A DNA stretch of 64,000 bases, taken from contig NC_079889.1 of the NCBI RefSeq assembly GCF_029227915.1, forward strand, positions 5,890,001 to 5,954,000. The letters run 5' to 3'. Of the stretch, positions 1 through 9,565 are shown piece by piece. The number at the start of each line of letters is the position of its first letter. Position 1 is the stretch's first letter. The notes under the pieces were generated by a model that was given only the letters and a program-made list of their open reading frames with translations, was not told the DNA's origin and ran no database searches. The DNA is from Hydractinia symbiolongicarpus (Eukaryota; Cnidaria; Hydrozoa; Anthoathecata; Hydractiniidae). The translations under genes and the position numbers were made by a program.

Positions 1-1622
1 AGAATTCAAAAGCCTTTGAAGGGTATCCATTCCTTCCAAGAATAGTCTTCAACTGAGATATTTCTACATGAAATTTATTAAGATCTGAACACAGATGGTA
101 ACAACGATAAAGTAAAGAAAAAATCAAGCCGTGTTTTTATTCCATGGGTATGAAACTAGAAAAGTTAGCATAAACTCCACTAAATGTTGGTTTCCTATAT
201 ACGTTGGTGACAAAAGAATCACCTTCACGCATGACGCAAACGTCCAAGAATGGCAAAACCTTATCACATTCTTCTTCGAACGTGAATTTAATATTCTGAT
301 GCCTAGAATTAATATATTCATAAAAATTTTGAACATGCTCACGTGATTCAAATAAAACAAAAATATCATCAACATATCGCCTATAATAGATCGGCTTAAA
401 TTCAGACGGACAATTTTTAAGCCAAATGTTTTCATAATGACACATAAAAATATTGGCCAGTGTAGGCCCTAAAGGAGACCCCATGGCCACACCGTCAATT
501 TGCTTATAATATACGCCGTTGAAAACAAAAATAGACTCGGTAGTCTCTAGAGTAAGAAGATGTTTCAAATCTTTCTTAGGAATACCATCTATACAATTAG
601 ATTCTATCTCATTGATAATAATATCAATCGTTTCATGTAATGGAATATTCGGAAAAAATTTGGAATATTTGGAATTAACATCAAAACTAGCCATATAACA
701 GTTAGGATTCTGCTGAACAATTTCAGACGCAAAACTGAAGGAGTCTTTCACGGTATAGTCATTGATAGTGAGACTTACAAGCTTAGGTACAAGAAACTTT
801 GCAAGCTTGTACGTGGGAGTACCAATAGCAGAAAGAATAGGACGAAACTTAGGTACGCCATTAACACAAGGTTTATGTACCTTGGCTAGACCATACAAAA
901 CACCAGGATTGGACCCACTGGGACAAAGTTTCTTGTACGTAGTTTCATCGATATAATTATTGTTTAATAAAGATCTATAGGAATTCCTCAATCTATTTTC
1001 TATATTAATTATATAATTAATGTCCTTACCAGGAGGTTCAATTTAGCAAATTTTGTATCATCATCAAGAAGGGACTCAACAGCTACAATATAACTATCTT
1101 TGTTCAACAATACTACTGTGTTTCCTTTATCAGCTTTTTGTATTACGATATCATCACGATTCATGGGGTCTTGCAATGCTTTAAACTCATTAGCAGGAAG
1201 GCTGGGCTTTTCTGGATTACTGTTGTACGAGTAATAAGATGAAAAGGCAGTATCTTTCAGTCTTGTTTTTATGTAGTTTTTGTCTTCGTTAGACAGGTCG
1301 TCTCTGTTGATATCTCTCATCAAAAGTTCGAAAGGTACGAGATAGCTTGCATATTCCAACTTCTTTGGGGGGATAGCGAAATTTAGTCCCTTACAAAGCA
1401 ACGATTTTTCTGAGTCAGACAATTTATAAGATGAAAAGTTAAATATAACTTTGTTCGCATCGTGTCCTACTTTTACATGTTAAGTTTCATTATTTCCCAA
1501 CTTATGTAACTTCTTCTGTTGTGTGTCGTAACAACGTTTAATTGATCTGTCGTTTGAAACAAGAAAAAGTGTCGTGATATGGAGAAAATCAATATAATGT
1601 CTCGAAAAAAATATAAGTTTAA
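1..1622 (-). pseudogene. Penelope-like element reverse transcriptase, decayed, 3' end beyond the left edge
   Basis: Minus-strand reading from about 1620 leftwards gives a Penelope-like (PLE) reverse transcriptase. The N-terminal part (1422-1009) holds the conserved block DIVIQKADKGNTVVLL. The catalytic part (991-137) holds YGLAKVHKP, FRPILSA, DGVAMGSPLGPTLAN and the YVDD box in YRRYVDDIFVLF. Homology continues upstream of 1422 to about 1610 and downstream of 137 to base 1, so the C-terminus, where PLEs carry their endonuclease, lies outside the window. Breaks seen: an in-frame TAA near 1482, a one-base loss near 1040 that splits the N-terminal and RT segments, and frame changes between about 124 and 150. 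The element cannot make a full protein. A GIY-YIG fragment in the opposite orientation begins about 35 bases upstream, so the two are head to head. Family assignment is firm; clade within PLEs is not determined. Confidence 0.88.
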
Positions 1623-1654
1623 CATCTAGAGATACTTAAACGAGATACTTAAAC

Positions 1655-2057
1655 GATCTCTTTCTAAGAGGAGGCTACGTAGCTGCTTTGCCTTTAAGGA
1701 CAGAATACCCGAATCGTTACGCTCCGGACTCGTTTACTGTTTTAAGTGTAGTGGCTGCAACGCCACTTATTATGGCAAAACAAAACGCCATTTTAAAGTC
1801 CGTATGTCTGAGCATTTAGGTATTTCTGCACTTACAGGTAAACGCGTTAAACTTGGTCCCCAGGCCAGTGCCGGGCCAGTGCGGTTCTCGAACATTTAAT
1901 GTTTTGTAATTACTCTCCAGCATCGTTTCACAACTTCTCAGTACTTGCGGAAGAGTCTAAAGATTTTAAACTTACTCTGATGGAGAGCTTATTAATTGAG
2001 CGTGACCGTCCCATTTTAAATAACACGGTAAAATCTATGCCTTTAGAACTATTATAA
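1655..2057 (+). pseudogene. GIY-YIG endonuclease domain of a Penelope-like element, 5'-truncated and frameshifted
   Basis: Plus-strand translation gives a Cys-rich lead followed by YCFKCSGCNATYYGKT and RMSEHLG, the usual PLE version of the GIY-YIG nuclease core, then a C-terminal segment ending ESLLIERDRPILNN before TAA at 2055-2057. The frame is broken near 1863-1884, where an 11-base stretch (gccagtgccgg) is tandemly duplicated. No RT precedes it on this strand; the only RT nearby is inverted (1-1622). This is therefore the tail of another, 5'-truncated copy, or one half of the inverted tandem arrangement that PLEs often leave. Nuclease activity is not expected from this copy. Confidence 0.8.
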
Positions 2058-3420
2058 TAGCTCTATTTTGTTCCTATTATATCCTATTATGTTTAGTATT
2101 TTATCTCTAACTTGTAAAATAAAATTTAGAAGCAGTGTGAACATGCCAACCTGGGCGTTGGCGAAAGCTTGCTGAAAGATATATTTCGATATGTCGTAGA
2201 TTTTGTCGTTCTTATTTTTTAATATCTTAAAAAACTGCTCTACCAACTATATTTAAGGTCAAAGCAAGAATTGAAAATTCAAATTAATCAAATCCAATAT
2301 TGAAAAATCCGAAATTCGATTTTAAACGACTGAAATTGAAAATTAGAATCAAAGTTGTGTCAATTAGTAAACAGATTTGGATATAGACATTTTCTGTGTC
2401 AAAATCCAAATAAATATCAACTGGGTATTGAATGGCCCTTTGGGTATATCTGAATCTCCATGGAGTGCCGGGGTGTATGAAAGAAATCACGCTGATTTAG
2501 TGGTTGAAAGAATAAAAATCTTTTAAAGTGGAAGAGGTTGTTGGGATGAGTGCTAAGAATGCATTACAAAACTACAATAATTTCGCTCCAATTTAACTTT
2601 TTACTGGTGCATTTGCCATTTGTTTTAAAAAACCTGAACTTAATGAAGCTGACTGCGACAATACGAACAACAAGAAAGCTTTGCGTGCATCCGAAACAAC
2701 CTTTATAAACGGTGAACAAATGTATTAAAAGGGGGAGGCTGACAACAAGTGGAGAGGCACGCTAAAGTAATTGGTCTTGGTCTTTCTTGTGCCGAGTTTA
2801 AGAGTGAGGCAGGGTCGGGCGGAGGTATAAGCGAGATAAGCGTGCGCTTACTTTCAAAAACGTAGAGAAAAAGTCCGCACGCGTTTCGTGTGTGTAGTTT
2901 TCCTTGTAATTTTTAGGAAGTCTGGTAAGGAAGTTGTGTTTTTGCTTATTGCGCTTATTCACTTTCCCAAACAAAGTAGATAGAAACTCCTCTGAGCAAG
3001 CGAAACGAAAAGCAACTTTGCTTTCTCGCTTATTTAAGAATAAGCAAGTAAGCATGTCAAAGTTGATATATTTGCTTTTTTGCATGGAGAGAATGCGGAG
3101 ATGAAAAACTACTTTGCTATCACGTATAAGCAAATAAGCAAAAAAAGGCAAGGTAGACAGAATTTCTCAACCGTAACAAAATGAATGTAAACAGTCCACG
3201 TTGTTCGTGTTTATAACCAATCAACCAAAGTTGGACGGCAGAGGTAGTGTGATACTTTTAGGTTTCTGGATGTCTTTTTTACTATTTCTTATAAATTTCA
3301 AGTACCCAGTGTGTAGTAGTATGTATAGTTTATTCCGTAAGATAAAATATCAGATTTTTTTTGGCTTGAGAAGATTGTTTTAAAAGGTTTCTCTCTGCAA
3401 AAATATCTATATATATATAT
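2058..3420. other. No recognisable gene
   Basis: Only short unsupported reading frames occur. A 117-codon minus-strand frame (2798-3151) is built from AAGCAA/AAGAAA-type low-complexity repeats and has no recognisable domain. Confidence 0.5.
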
Positions 3421-3436
3421 AGTGGATGAGATGTTC

Positions 3437-3558
3437 TGCCCAATCTTGGAACGCGCCCCGTCTTAAGACTGGCCAGGCCAATCTTCCGACAGTGACAAAT
3501 GGGTCGCCAGTCTTAAGATTGGACTGCCCAATCTATGGACGCACATGCCCAATTGTGG
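3437..3558. repeat. Foldback/MITE-like repeat, copy 1
   Basis: Contains TGCCCAATCTTGGAACGC, CGTCTTAAGACTGG and CCAGTCTTAAGATTGG, so the segment folds on itself around CTTAAG palindromes. A related segment lies at 4339-4434. Confidence 0.5.
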
Positions 3559-3633
3559 AAGATAAACAGAACAATAAAATTTTTAGATTATTGAAGATAT
3601 TATTTCGGTTTGTCTGTTCAGTATTCATATTAT

Positions 3634-3749
3634 TAAAATGATGTTGAGCATGTATTTATATAATTGCAGAGGATCGAAATTCATATTGGTTAATTTTTAT
3701 GAATTTCGATCCTCTGCAATTATATAAATACATGCTCAACATCATTTTA
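3634..3749. repeat. Perfect 52-bp inverted repeat with 12-base loop
   Basis: Arms 3634-3685 and 3698-3749 are exact reverse complements by eye; the loop is 3686-3697. The right arm runs straight into a hammerhead-like motif (3756-3787), so this is probably the end region of a Penelope-like element in an inverted arrangement. Confidence 0.85.
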
Positions 3750-3753
3750 CTTT

Positions 3754-3795
3754 GCCCGATGATGGGAGAAGGATCTCCCGAAACGTCGCCTACTA
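3754..3795 (+). ncRNA. Hammerhead-ribozyme-like motif (minimal PLE type)
   Basis: CCGATGA (3756-3762) is followed by a 5-bp stem II GGGAG/CTCCC (3764-3768 with 3775-3779, loop AAGGAT), then GAAAC (3780-3784) and GTC (3785-3787). This matches the hammerhead order CUGAUGA - stem II - GAAA - stem III - UH, with an almost loopless stem III as described for Penelope-like elements. The second core base is C instead of U, which in known hammerheads lowers activity. Stem I pairing is poor. Motif order is directly visible; self-cleavage is inference. Confidence 0.55.
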
Positions 3796-3949
3796 AACTA
3801 TCATGTTCAAGAAATAATAAACTTTCCACAGTAAAATTTTTAGAATTTACCTCTTTATAGGAACTTTAAATTGAAACTTTTCTTGGAAAATCAAAAGGCC
3901 AAAAATTTATATATACCATGTAGTTTATGTATAAAAAATTGAAACTACT

Positions 3950-4062
3950 CAACCATATTAGCATAGTCTATAAGGTTTTTCTTCTATAGACTATGATATT
4001 AGCTAGCTAGCTAAACATCTCATCCAATGAAATTAACAGCTAGCTAACTAATAATATGGTTG
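3950..4062. repeat. Short element with 11-bp terminal inverted repeats
   Basis: CAACCATATTA at 3950-3960 is the reverse complement of TAATATGGTTG at 4052-4062. Inside is a hairpin CATAGTCTATAAG / TTCTATAGACTATG and several GCTAGCTAGC runs. MITE-like; no coding capacity. Confidence 0.45.
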
Positions 4063-4338
4063 AATACGATTTTTCTGATTCATCATAAATATAAACATTT
4101 TATTTTTAAAATTTAGCCACTACTACACAAGCTGTATATAAATGCTAAATGTATAACACGTGCTCTACCAGCTACCTAGCTAGCTAGCTGCGATTTTCAC
4201 TCTACTGTGTCCAAAAAGTGGCCGGGTCATTTCAACAGTACCCAAAATGATGTTTTAATGTGCCTGAGGACTTGCTCGTGTGGTACATCCCTTTTTAGAA
4301 ATCTAAAAGGTGCCAAAGATGGGCTTAACATGGTCTTT

Positions 4339-4434
4339 TGCCCAATCTTGTGACGCCCTGCCCAGTCTTAAGACTGGCCGGCAAGACTGGGCAATTTTAT
4401 GCCCAAAGGTTGGGCAGCGTCCTAAGATTGGGCA
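4339..4434. repeat. Foldback/MITE-like repeat, copy 2
   Basis: TGCCCAATCTTGTGACGC at the left end is inverted at the right end as GCGTCCTAAGATTGGGCA. CCCAGTCTTAAGACTGG lies in the middle. Related to 3437-3558. Confidence 0.55.
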
Positions 4435-4891
4435 GAACAGAGATACTTCTTTATTATTCACTATAGTAGTTGAGAATGTGTGTACACTAAGTTTTTTCAC
4501 TAATCCTGTTCTGTATGAAACTTCTGGTGCTATATTTTTTCAACAAAATGAGTTTGTAGCTACTGCTTTGTCTTGTGTGTGTTATTTTTTATACTCAAAC
4601 CTCCCCACCACACAAATTAAATTTGTTATTTTATACCTAGCAAGATACACTAGTGGTTGGATTTTGAGAGAATATTGAGCCAGTATGATGAGTGGAAACA
4701 GAGCTGTATTAAGGATGGAAAACGTATCCATCAATTTTCAAGCCAAGTCATCGTAGTGGTGCCTTCTGCCAAGACTACTTGACATATGTTATATAGCTAT
4801 AACAATATGGATAGAAAGAATCCTACCAATCTTACTAATATTTTTTTTTTCATAACTGCCTTTTTATCTGATGTATTTTTTTGTTATGCAG

Positions 4892-5060
4892 TGTCAGTGG
4901 AGATGGTAACTCTCTTTACAGATCTATTTCTGTGTTGCTTATTCGTGACGAAACCCTGGCTTTTGAAAATTTTGATCAACCGCTTGACAATATTTTTGTG
5001 CAATGTTTATCGGATGGTTGTGATGTGATACAAAGACCAAGTCAAGAAAACTGGTCATAA
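4892..5060 (+). pseudogene. OTU-like cysteine protease exon with Cys replaced by Ser
   Basis: A splice-acceptor-like tract ending TTATGCAG (4884-4891) precedes a 55-codon reading with SGDGNSLYRSIS, close to the OTU protease motif DGNCLFRSIS but with Ser in place of the nucleophilic Cys. It ends at TAA 5058-5060, well short of a full OTU domain (over 100 residues), and the upstream exon was not found. OTU domains are known passengers of some animal Helitrons and other transposons, and this stretch is surrounded by mobile-element debris, so a transposon origin is likely. The match is a short motif only. Confidence 0.35.
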
Positions 5061-5165
5061 TTGAGTAAGCAAAATATGTTTCAAAATCCATTTGGTCATC
5101 ATTTATGTGCATTTTATCAATTTTTAATGTTGTTGAGGTATAATAATTTTTTACTAAATGTCTAA

Positions 5166-5239
5166 ACTCCTGTGATCAAATGGTATGATATTTATGATAG
5201 AATTTCGTAAAAGGTTCAGGTTCGATTCCTGACAGGAGT
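5166..5239 (+). tRNA. tRNA-like gene or tRNA pseudogene, anticodon uncertain
   Basis: A 74-base cloverleaf can be drawn. It has a 7-bp perfect acceptor stem ACTCCTG/CAGGAGT, a 4-bp D stem ATCA/TGAT with GG in the loop, and a perfect T arm TCAGG-TTCGATT-CCTGA containing the box B GGTTCGATTCC. The anticodon arm (5191-5211) is abnormal: it pairs over 7 bp instead of 5, and the 7-base loop TAGAATT lacks the usual U33. No CCA is encoded and no T-run follows immediately. It may be a decayed gene or a tRNA-derived element. Confidence 0.5.
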
Positions 5240-5469
5240 AAACTATATGTGATGCAGGCAGTACCTTTAAAATTGTGTCACTCTATATATTTTTTAGTTT
5301 TGTAGCATCCTATTAAAACCACCTATCAAAGCTTATGATATAAACAAATGGACAATTTATTCAACACAATTGTTGAGCCCAGGAGAGGTGTTGCTGGTGT
5401 TTCTGTGAAGGTATTTTGATTTAACTAGATTTAACTGCGATTGTTTGCGAGTGATATTCCGGTCCTTAG

Positions 5470-5763
5470 TAACATATGCCCAGTTAGATATGTGGGGGAT
5501 ATTTTGGAAGAACTATCAAGGTGCTCTACCAACAGATATCACCTCTTTACTTAAAACCACAAATAGGTACACATTTCCATCAATCCGTGAAGTTTTAGAA
5601 TTTTGGCTACAATTCCTGTAACCTCATGCACTTGTGAGAAAAGTATCTCTGGACTAAGGCGTTTAAAGACTCAGATGCGAAACATGATGTCGGAGGAAAG
5701 GTTAAGCAGCCTAGCTGTGAGGTGTTATTCCGTTATTCCGACCAACAAGACAAACTAAAGTAA
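5470..5763 (+). pseudogene. hAT-family transposase C-terminus, frameshifted
   Basis: One frame reads AQLDMWGIFWKNYQG... to FPSIREVLEFW. A shift near 5605 is needed to continue as ATIPVTSCTCEKSISGLRRL, then MRNMMSEERLSSLAV. This is the hAT dimerisation region, with the usual sequence 'LP.S...CERSFS.LRRLKT..R..M...RL..LA'. Only this C-terminal part is seen, and one frameshift separates its halves. It is a dead copy of an hAT element or of a hAT-derived gene. Confidence 0.7.
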
Positions 5764-5883
5764 CAGAGTGGTTAAGAATAATGCTTAACAAGATTTAATC
5801 CACAGAACACGTACAGAACTTATAAACTTTCCATCCGTACTCCTAAGGTGGATTTCCATAGAGCTGCTTTTTTCGCCGCTGAG

Positions 5884-5975
5884 ATTTAATGTCGCTGGTT
5901 TAGAGATTTTTGTGATCCAGCGACAAAAAAAGCCCTCTCGCAAAGTAGAATGAATTCAACTTTGTGAGGGAGCTT
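5884..5975. repeat. Two adjacent hairpins
   Basis: GTCGCTGG (5891-5898) pairs with CCAGCGAC (5917-5924). GCCCTCTCGCAAAGT (5932-5946) pairs almost perfectly with ACTTTGTGAGGGAGC (5959-5973). They lie between the hAT relic and the MADF relic and are probably a transposon terminus. Confidence 0.4.
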
Positions 5976-6010
5976 TACAGGGATAGCCAATCAGATTTCT
6001 TGAAAATGAA

Positions 6011-6704
6011 ATGATTACATCATCCTTCGTATCGCTTGCGGTATTTGAAAACAAAATGGTGTACCAACAGTTGCTGAAAGCAGACATAAACACAACAAAC
6101 TTCAGTGCTCTGCTGAATTATTGCTCTCAGAAGCAAACGAGTCAAATTGGAAAAGAAGCTGAAAGCGAGGAACAGCTGCTTGAACCAGCACCATTCCCGC
6201 AGAATAGTGAAGGTTAAGAACCAGAGGCATTTATTAACGAACTATCTCACCATCTCAGCCTATGGAAAACATCACATCAGCCAGATCACATTACGACCAA
6301 AATATTCGTCAAAATTGCTGGGAAATATTATCTCGAAAGGTTGGAAATAAACACTTATTGGTGCGAAAGAAATGTGTATATACATTGTATTTGTTGCACA
6401 GGCACCTAGAGGTAGCTAGCATTTTTGACTTGTTTTATTATAATTTTAGTGGACTTTCTAAAGAAAGAGTGGAAAAATATGAATGATGAAGTCAGGTGCT
6501 GCGGCACACACTTTGCCAAAGTGTAAATATTTTTCACAGCTACAATTTATTCATAACGAAGTCATGAACAAGGAGATGGAAGGCAACATATCTATGCCAA
6601 CTCCTACACCTACTGTTTCGTCACTCGCATCTGGTAAAGACAGTGAAGACTTTTCAGCACCGATTAGTAATGAAATTAATGATGAAAATGTAACATTATG
6701 AAAA
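6011..6704 (+). pseudogene. MADF-domain protein relic (Harbinger-associated type)
   Basis: Pieces of a MADF domain occur in order but in different frames. EAFINELSHHLSLWKTSH is at about 6224-6277. YDQNIRQNCWEILSRKVG is at about 6291-6345. After a probable intron (acceptor TATAATTTTAG near 6450) comes DFLKKEWKNMNDEV, and after another shift SGAAAHTLPKCKYFSQLQF (6491-6547). The last block recurs almost exactly in the MADF-BESS relic at 62.5 kb, so both come from one repeat family. An in-frame TAA at 6215-6217 and at least two frameshifts show it is not functional. MADF proteins bind DNA and accompany PIF/Harbinger transposases. Confidence 0.65.
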
Positions 6705-6999
6705 CACTCTAAGAAGAAAGGAACAGAAAAATTCTCTGACAATCTCTGAAAAATGAAGTACCCGTAAATTGAACGATAAAAAGACGGCAAAAAAAATGAG
6801 ACGATCAGAACGAACCAATACGAAAGATACATTTCAGAAGAAGAAGTTTGGAATAGTAATGAAAGTGACGTAGTCTTCATTTCTGTTTATCGGCACGAAG
6901 AACAAGCGGTGATTGATGAAAAGAATGTCGAGCTTGCAAGCTGGAATGCAGAGAAAGAGGCTTTCGAAGATCAAAGGCCAGAAAATTATTTCTACAAGA

Positions 7000-7290
7000 T
7001 GGGTCATCACGGTGAAAGAAATAGCTTCAGGATTATTCCAGCCGAGAGCAAGCCCTGTTGTCTGAAGAAAGCAACGAAATTCAAGTTGACGCACCAGCCT
7101 TCTTGAAATTAGCATTTCATCAAGGGTGTAAGAAAGATCGTGTTGTCTATGTGAAGCAGCAACAAAAAAATTGCGTTTACAAAAGACTACTCGATTGAGT
7201 TCATCTAAAAATCATACGAAAAGTTTTAAGTATACTTGAAGCAGAAACACTTGCATTGAAAGAATCGTTGAATAATACGATTACCTCGGA
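7000..7290 (+). pseudogene. Retroelement-like debris with a copia RNase H-like block
   Basis: Near 7228-7275 one frame reads LEAETLALKESLNNTI, which resembles the RNase H block 'LAAETLAL' of Ty1/copia polyproteins. Flanking frames are interrupted by stops. The match is short and could be chance. Confidence 0.25.
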
Positions 7291-7319
7291 TTCCCCTTAA
7301 CGGAATTTGTGTTTAATTA

Positions 7320-7449
7320 TCTAGATTATAATACACGTATACGTCTGTCCGTCTGTCACGCAAAATGGTACCGCAAGTAGCGAGATGTACGCAACGTGGT
7401 CTAAAAAGGAAGGGCGAACTCGTGGATTTTTCCACCGGTCATCGACTAG
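7320..7449 (+). mobile_element. 130-bp mini-Helitron (non-autonomous)
   Basis: Starts TC after a host A (7319) and ends CTAG (7446-7449) before a host T (7450), the canonical A^T Helitron insertion with 5'-TC and 3'-CTRR. A hairpin GTGGA-TTTT-TCCAC lies about 13 bases before the 3' end. The 5' subterminal block CGTCTGTCCGTCTGTCACGC recurs at about 21709 and 23800, and the 3' end recurs in the larger elements at 11.9, 14.5 and 18.5 kb. Confidence 0.7.
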
Positions 7450-7450
7450 T

Positions 7451-8780
7451 TTTGATCGTTGTTTGACACAATGTTCTTACTATTCAGCTATATGATTGGT
7501 AAAACGTTGTTTTAAACTCGAATGTGTTTAAGCGTATGGAATTTCACATCTAAAGAAATAATTGATGCGGTCTTATGTGGGTAAAAACTTTAGGAAAGCA
7601 GAACGGATCTTAATTATCGATACCCAAAGAAAAAAGAAGGCTTGGAAACGGCGAATAGAGTTACATTCTAACCTAGTTTAATGCATGCTCGAGGTGTATT
7701 CTCATTATTGTTAGAAAAGACTATTTCAGATCTTGTTGGGCAAATTACAGATATTTGGAAAAAAGAGAATTCATTAGCACCATGCAAAATATGTTTCTTT
7801 GACTAATAATCCTTGGCATAAAGCCATATTTTAACACACAAACACTCTCCTCCCCCCCCCCCCACCCCTCCTCCCTCCCTCCATTATAGTATATTTAGAA
7901 AGAAGGTATTATTTCGCACGTCGAAAAAAAAACAAGGAAACAATAATAGCAAAGAGCTTTTTAGGGTGTCATTATTTCGTTTTCCTTTTTGTTTTGCTAT
8001 AGCTTTCTTTGTTTTACCGTCCTTCTACGATTGCTCTGAGCAGTCACCTAGATTTAATTATTATTTAAAATTACTGCTAATTAAGATTCTAATTAAGTTG
8101 ACTGAGCGTCAACAATGGTCGCGTCATGTACTAACAACGACTTTCCCGCAACTTTCCCTCTCCGCAATACATCGCAACAATAGTAAACTAACGAAAACTT
8201 TTTAAAACTAAGTGAACAAGTTGAAAAGAAAAGAAAGAAAATTCTCGCGTTTTTGCCCATCCTAATTTAACTCCGACGTTGAGTGTTTGCTTAATTGGGA
8301 ATTGACTTTACTCGCTACAATTTAGTAATTATACATTTACGATCGTCTCATTTCTTTGCTTTTTTTCTTGTTAATGCTAGAAATTTTTAAGAATCATAGT
8401 ATTTGCGACTATCAAATAATTAATCTCTCAGGTAAATTGTTTATATCAAAGAAAAACATAAGAAGTGAAATATTCGATTTTCTAGGTGCTATTTATTTAT
8501 TTGAATAATATTATATTTTACATCTTTTAAATTTTACTGGCGCATAGGTCTTTAGCTTGTCATGTTGTGTGTATTATACTTATCAGCAAGAGATATTTAC
8601 ATCAGAAATATGTACAAACAAAAGTAGAAATCATATCGCTTTGATGACGATAATTAGGAGCACAATTAAATAAAATTTTCTTCTATGTATAAATAATTTA
8701 GTGTGAATTTTCGTTAAAATATATTTTCACGTTTGTTGAGGGTAATATTGTCCACCAAAAGTTCCTTCTGTATTATGTAT
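7451..8780. other. No recognisable gene; C-rich tract
   Basis: AT-rich, no supported coding region. A pyrimidine tract of C runs and CTCC repeats at about 7846-7882 is the only structured feature; its complement has G runs suitable for a quadruplex. Confidence 0.45.
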
Positions 8781-8786
8781 TTTATT
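8781..8786 (-). promoter_or_regulatory. Polyadenylation signal AATAAA for the Ras-like gene
   Basis: AATAAA on the minus strand, about 36 bases after the stop codon at 8822. Confidence 0.6.
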
Positions 8787-8821
8787 ATCGGAATTGTAAA
8801 ACAGCAGTTGGCAGAATTTTG

Positions 8822-9565
8822 CTATACAAAATATTTATTGACGCTTAGATTCCTTCGAGCGGAAAAGCCTTTCACTAACTTCTTTTTGCCGTTCAAAATT
8901 TTCTTTTTAAATAATTCGATATGTCCGATTTTTTTAACAACAGTTTCAAAAGCATCTTTTACATTTTCATCTTCTTTCGCCGACATCTCAATGTACGATG
9001 CACCAAATTTGACAGCACATCGAAGTCCCCTGTCAAATGTGACTTCTCTGCAAAGCGTGTCTCTTTTGTTTCCTACTAACACGCAGGGAAAATTATCTTC
9101 TTTGATTTCTCTGATTTCATGAAATTGTCTCTCAGCTTCTTTCAATGACTTAAGGTTATCAACAGCATACACAATGACGCATGCATCGCATTTAGAAATT
9201 GTCAATTTATTCATAACGGGAAAAGCGATGGAACCCGCGGTATCGTAAATACACAATGTAGCAAAAGGTTTGACTTTTCTTTGAAGTTCCACCTCGTACA
9301 ATTCGGATACTGTTGGCGTGTGCTCCAGTTGGAAAGATTTATTCATTAAGCGATCAATTATACACGATTTTCCAACCTTTCCATCGCCAAGAACAGCTAT
9401 ATGGTAATACGACTTTTCTGTCGCACTGCTTTCTTCGAGCGATAGATGCTGCATTCGCGAAAACATATTGTGTCTGGTATACAGCTCAGTATAAAATGAT
9501 CTTCTTTCTCTTTCCATTTTCTTTACAAATATTTTTTCCAACATGATAGAGAGGTTGTTGAACAA
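8822..9565 (-). CDS. Ras-superfamily small GTPase, RASD/Ras-dva-like, no CAAX box
   Basis: A 247-residue single-exon ORF with all guanine-nucleotide motifs: G1 GDGKVGKS (60-67), G2 Thr in HTPTV (82-86), G3 DTAG (108-111), G4 NKRD (166-169), G5 SAK (195-197). It should act as a GTP-dependent signalling switch. The stretch after G3, DTAGSIAFPVMNKLTI, resembles the RASD/Ras-dva branch (DTxG[SN]..FP.M..L.I). The residue after DTAG is Ser rather than the catalytic Gln of Ras, so intrinsic GTP hydrolysis may be weak. There is a 50-residue N-terminal extension with several in-frame Met codons (1, 8, 17, 34), so the start is uncertain. The C-terminus is polybasic (about 219-238) but ends NKYFV with no prenylation box, so membrane contact would have to be electrostatic. 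It could be an intronless gene or an old retrocopy; the frame is fully open. Confidence 0.85.
   Translation of the reverse strand: MFNNLSIMLEKIFVKKMERERRSFYTELYTRHNMFSRMQHLSLEESSATEKSYYHIAVLGDGKVGKSCIIDRLMNKSFQLEHTPTVSELYEVELQRKVKPFATLCIYDTAGSIAFPVMNKLTISKCDACVIVYAVDNLKSLKEAERQFHEIREIKEDNFPCVLVGNKRDTLCREVTFDRGLRCAVKFGASYIEMSAKEDENVKDAFETVVKKIGHIELFKKKILNGKKKLVKGFSARRNLSVNKYFV

Noticed and set aside
131-346. Plus-strand ORF inside the Penelope RT
   Set aside because: Antisense shadow of the RT.
2798-3151. 117-codon minus-strand ORF
   Set aside because: Low-complexity AAGCAA/AAGAAA repeats, no recognisable domain.
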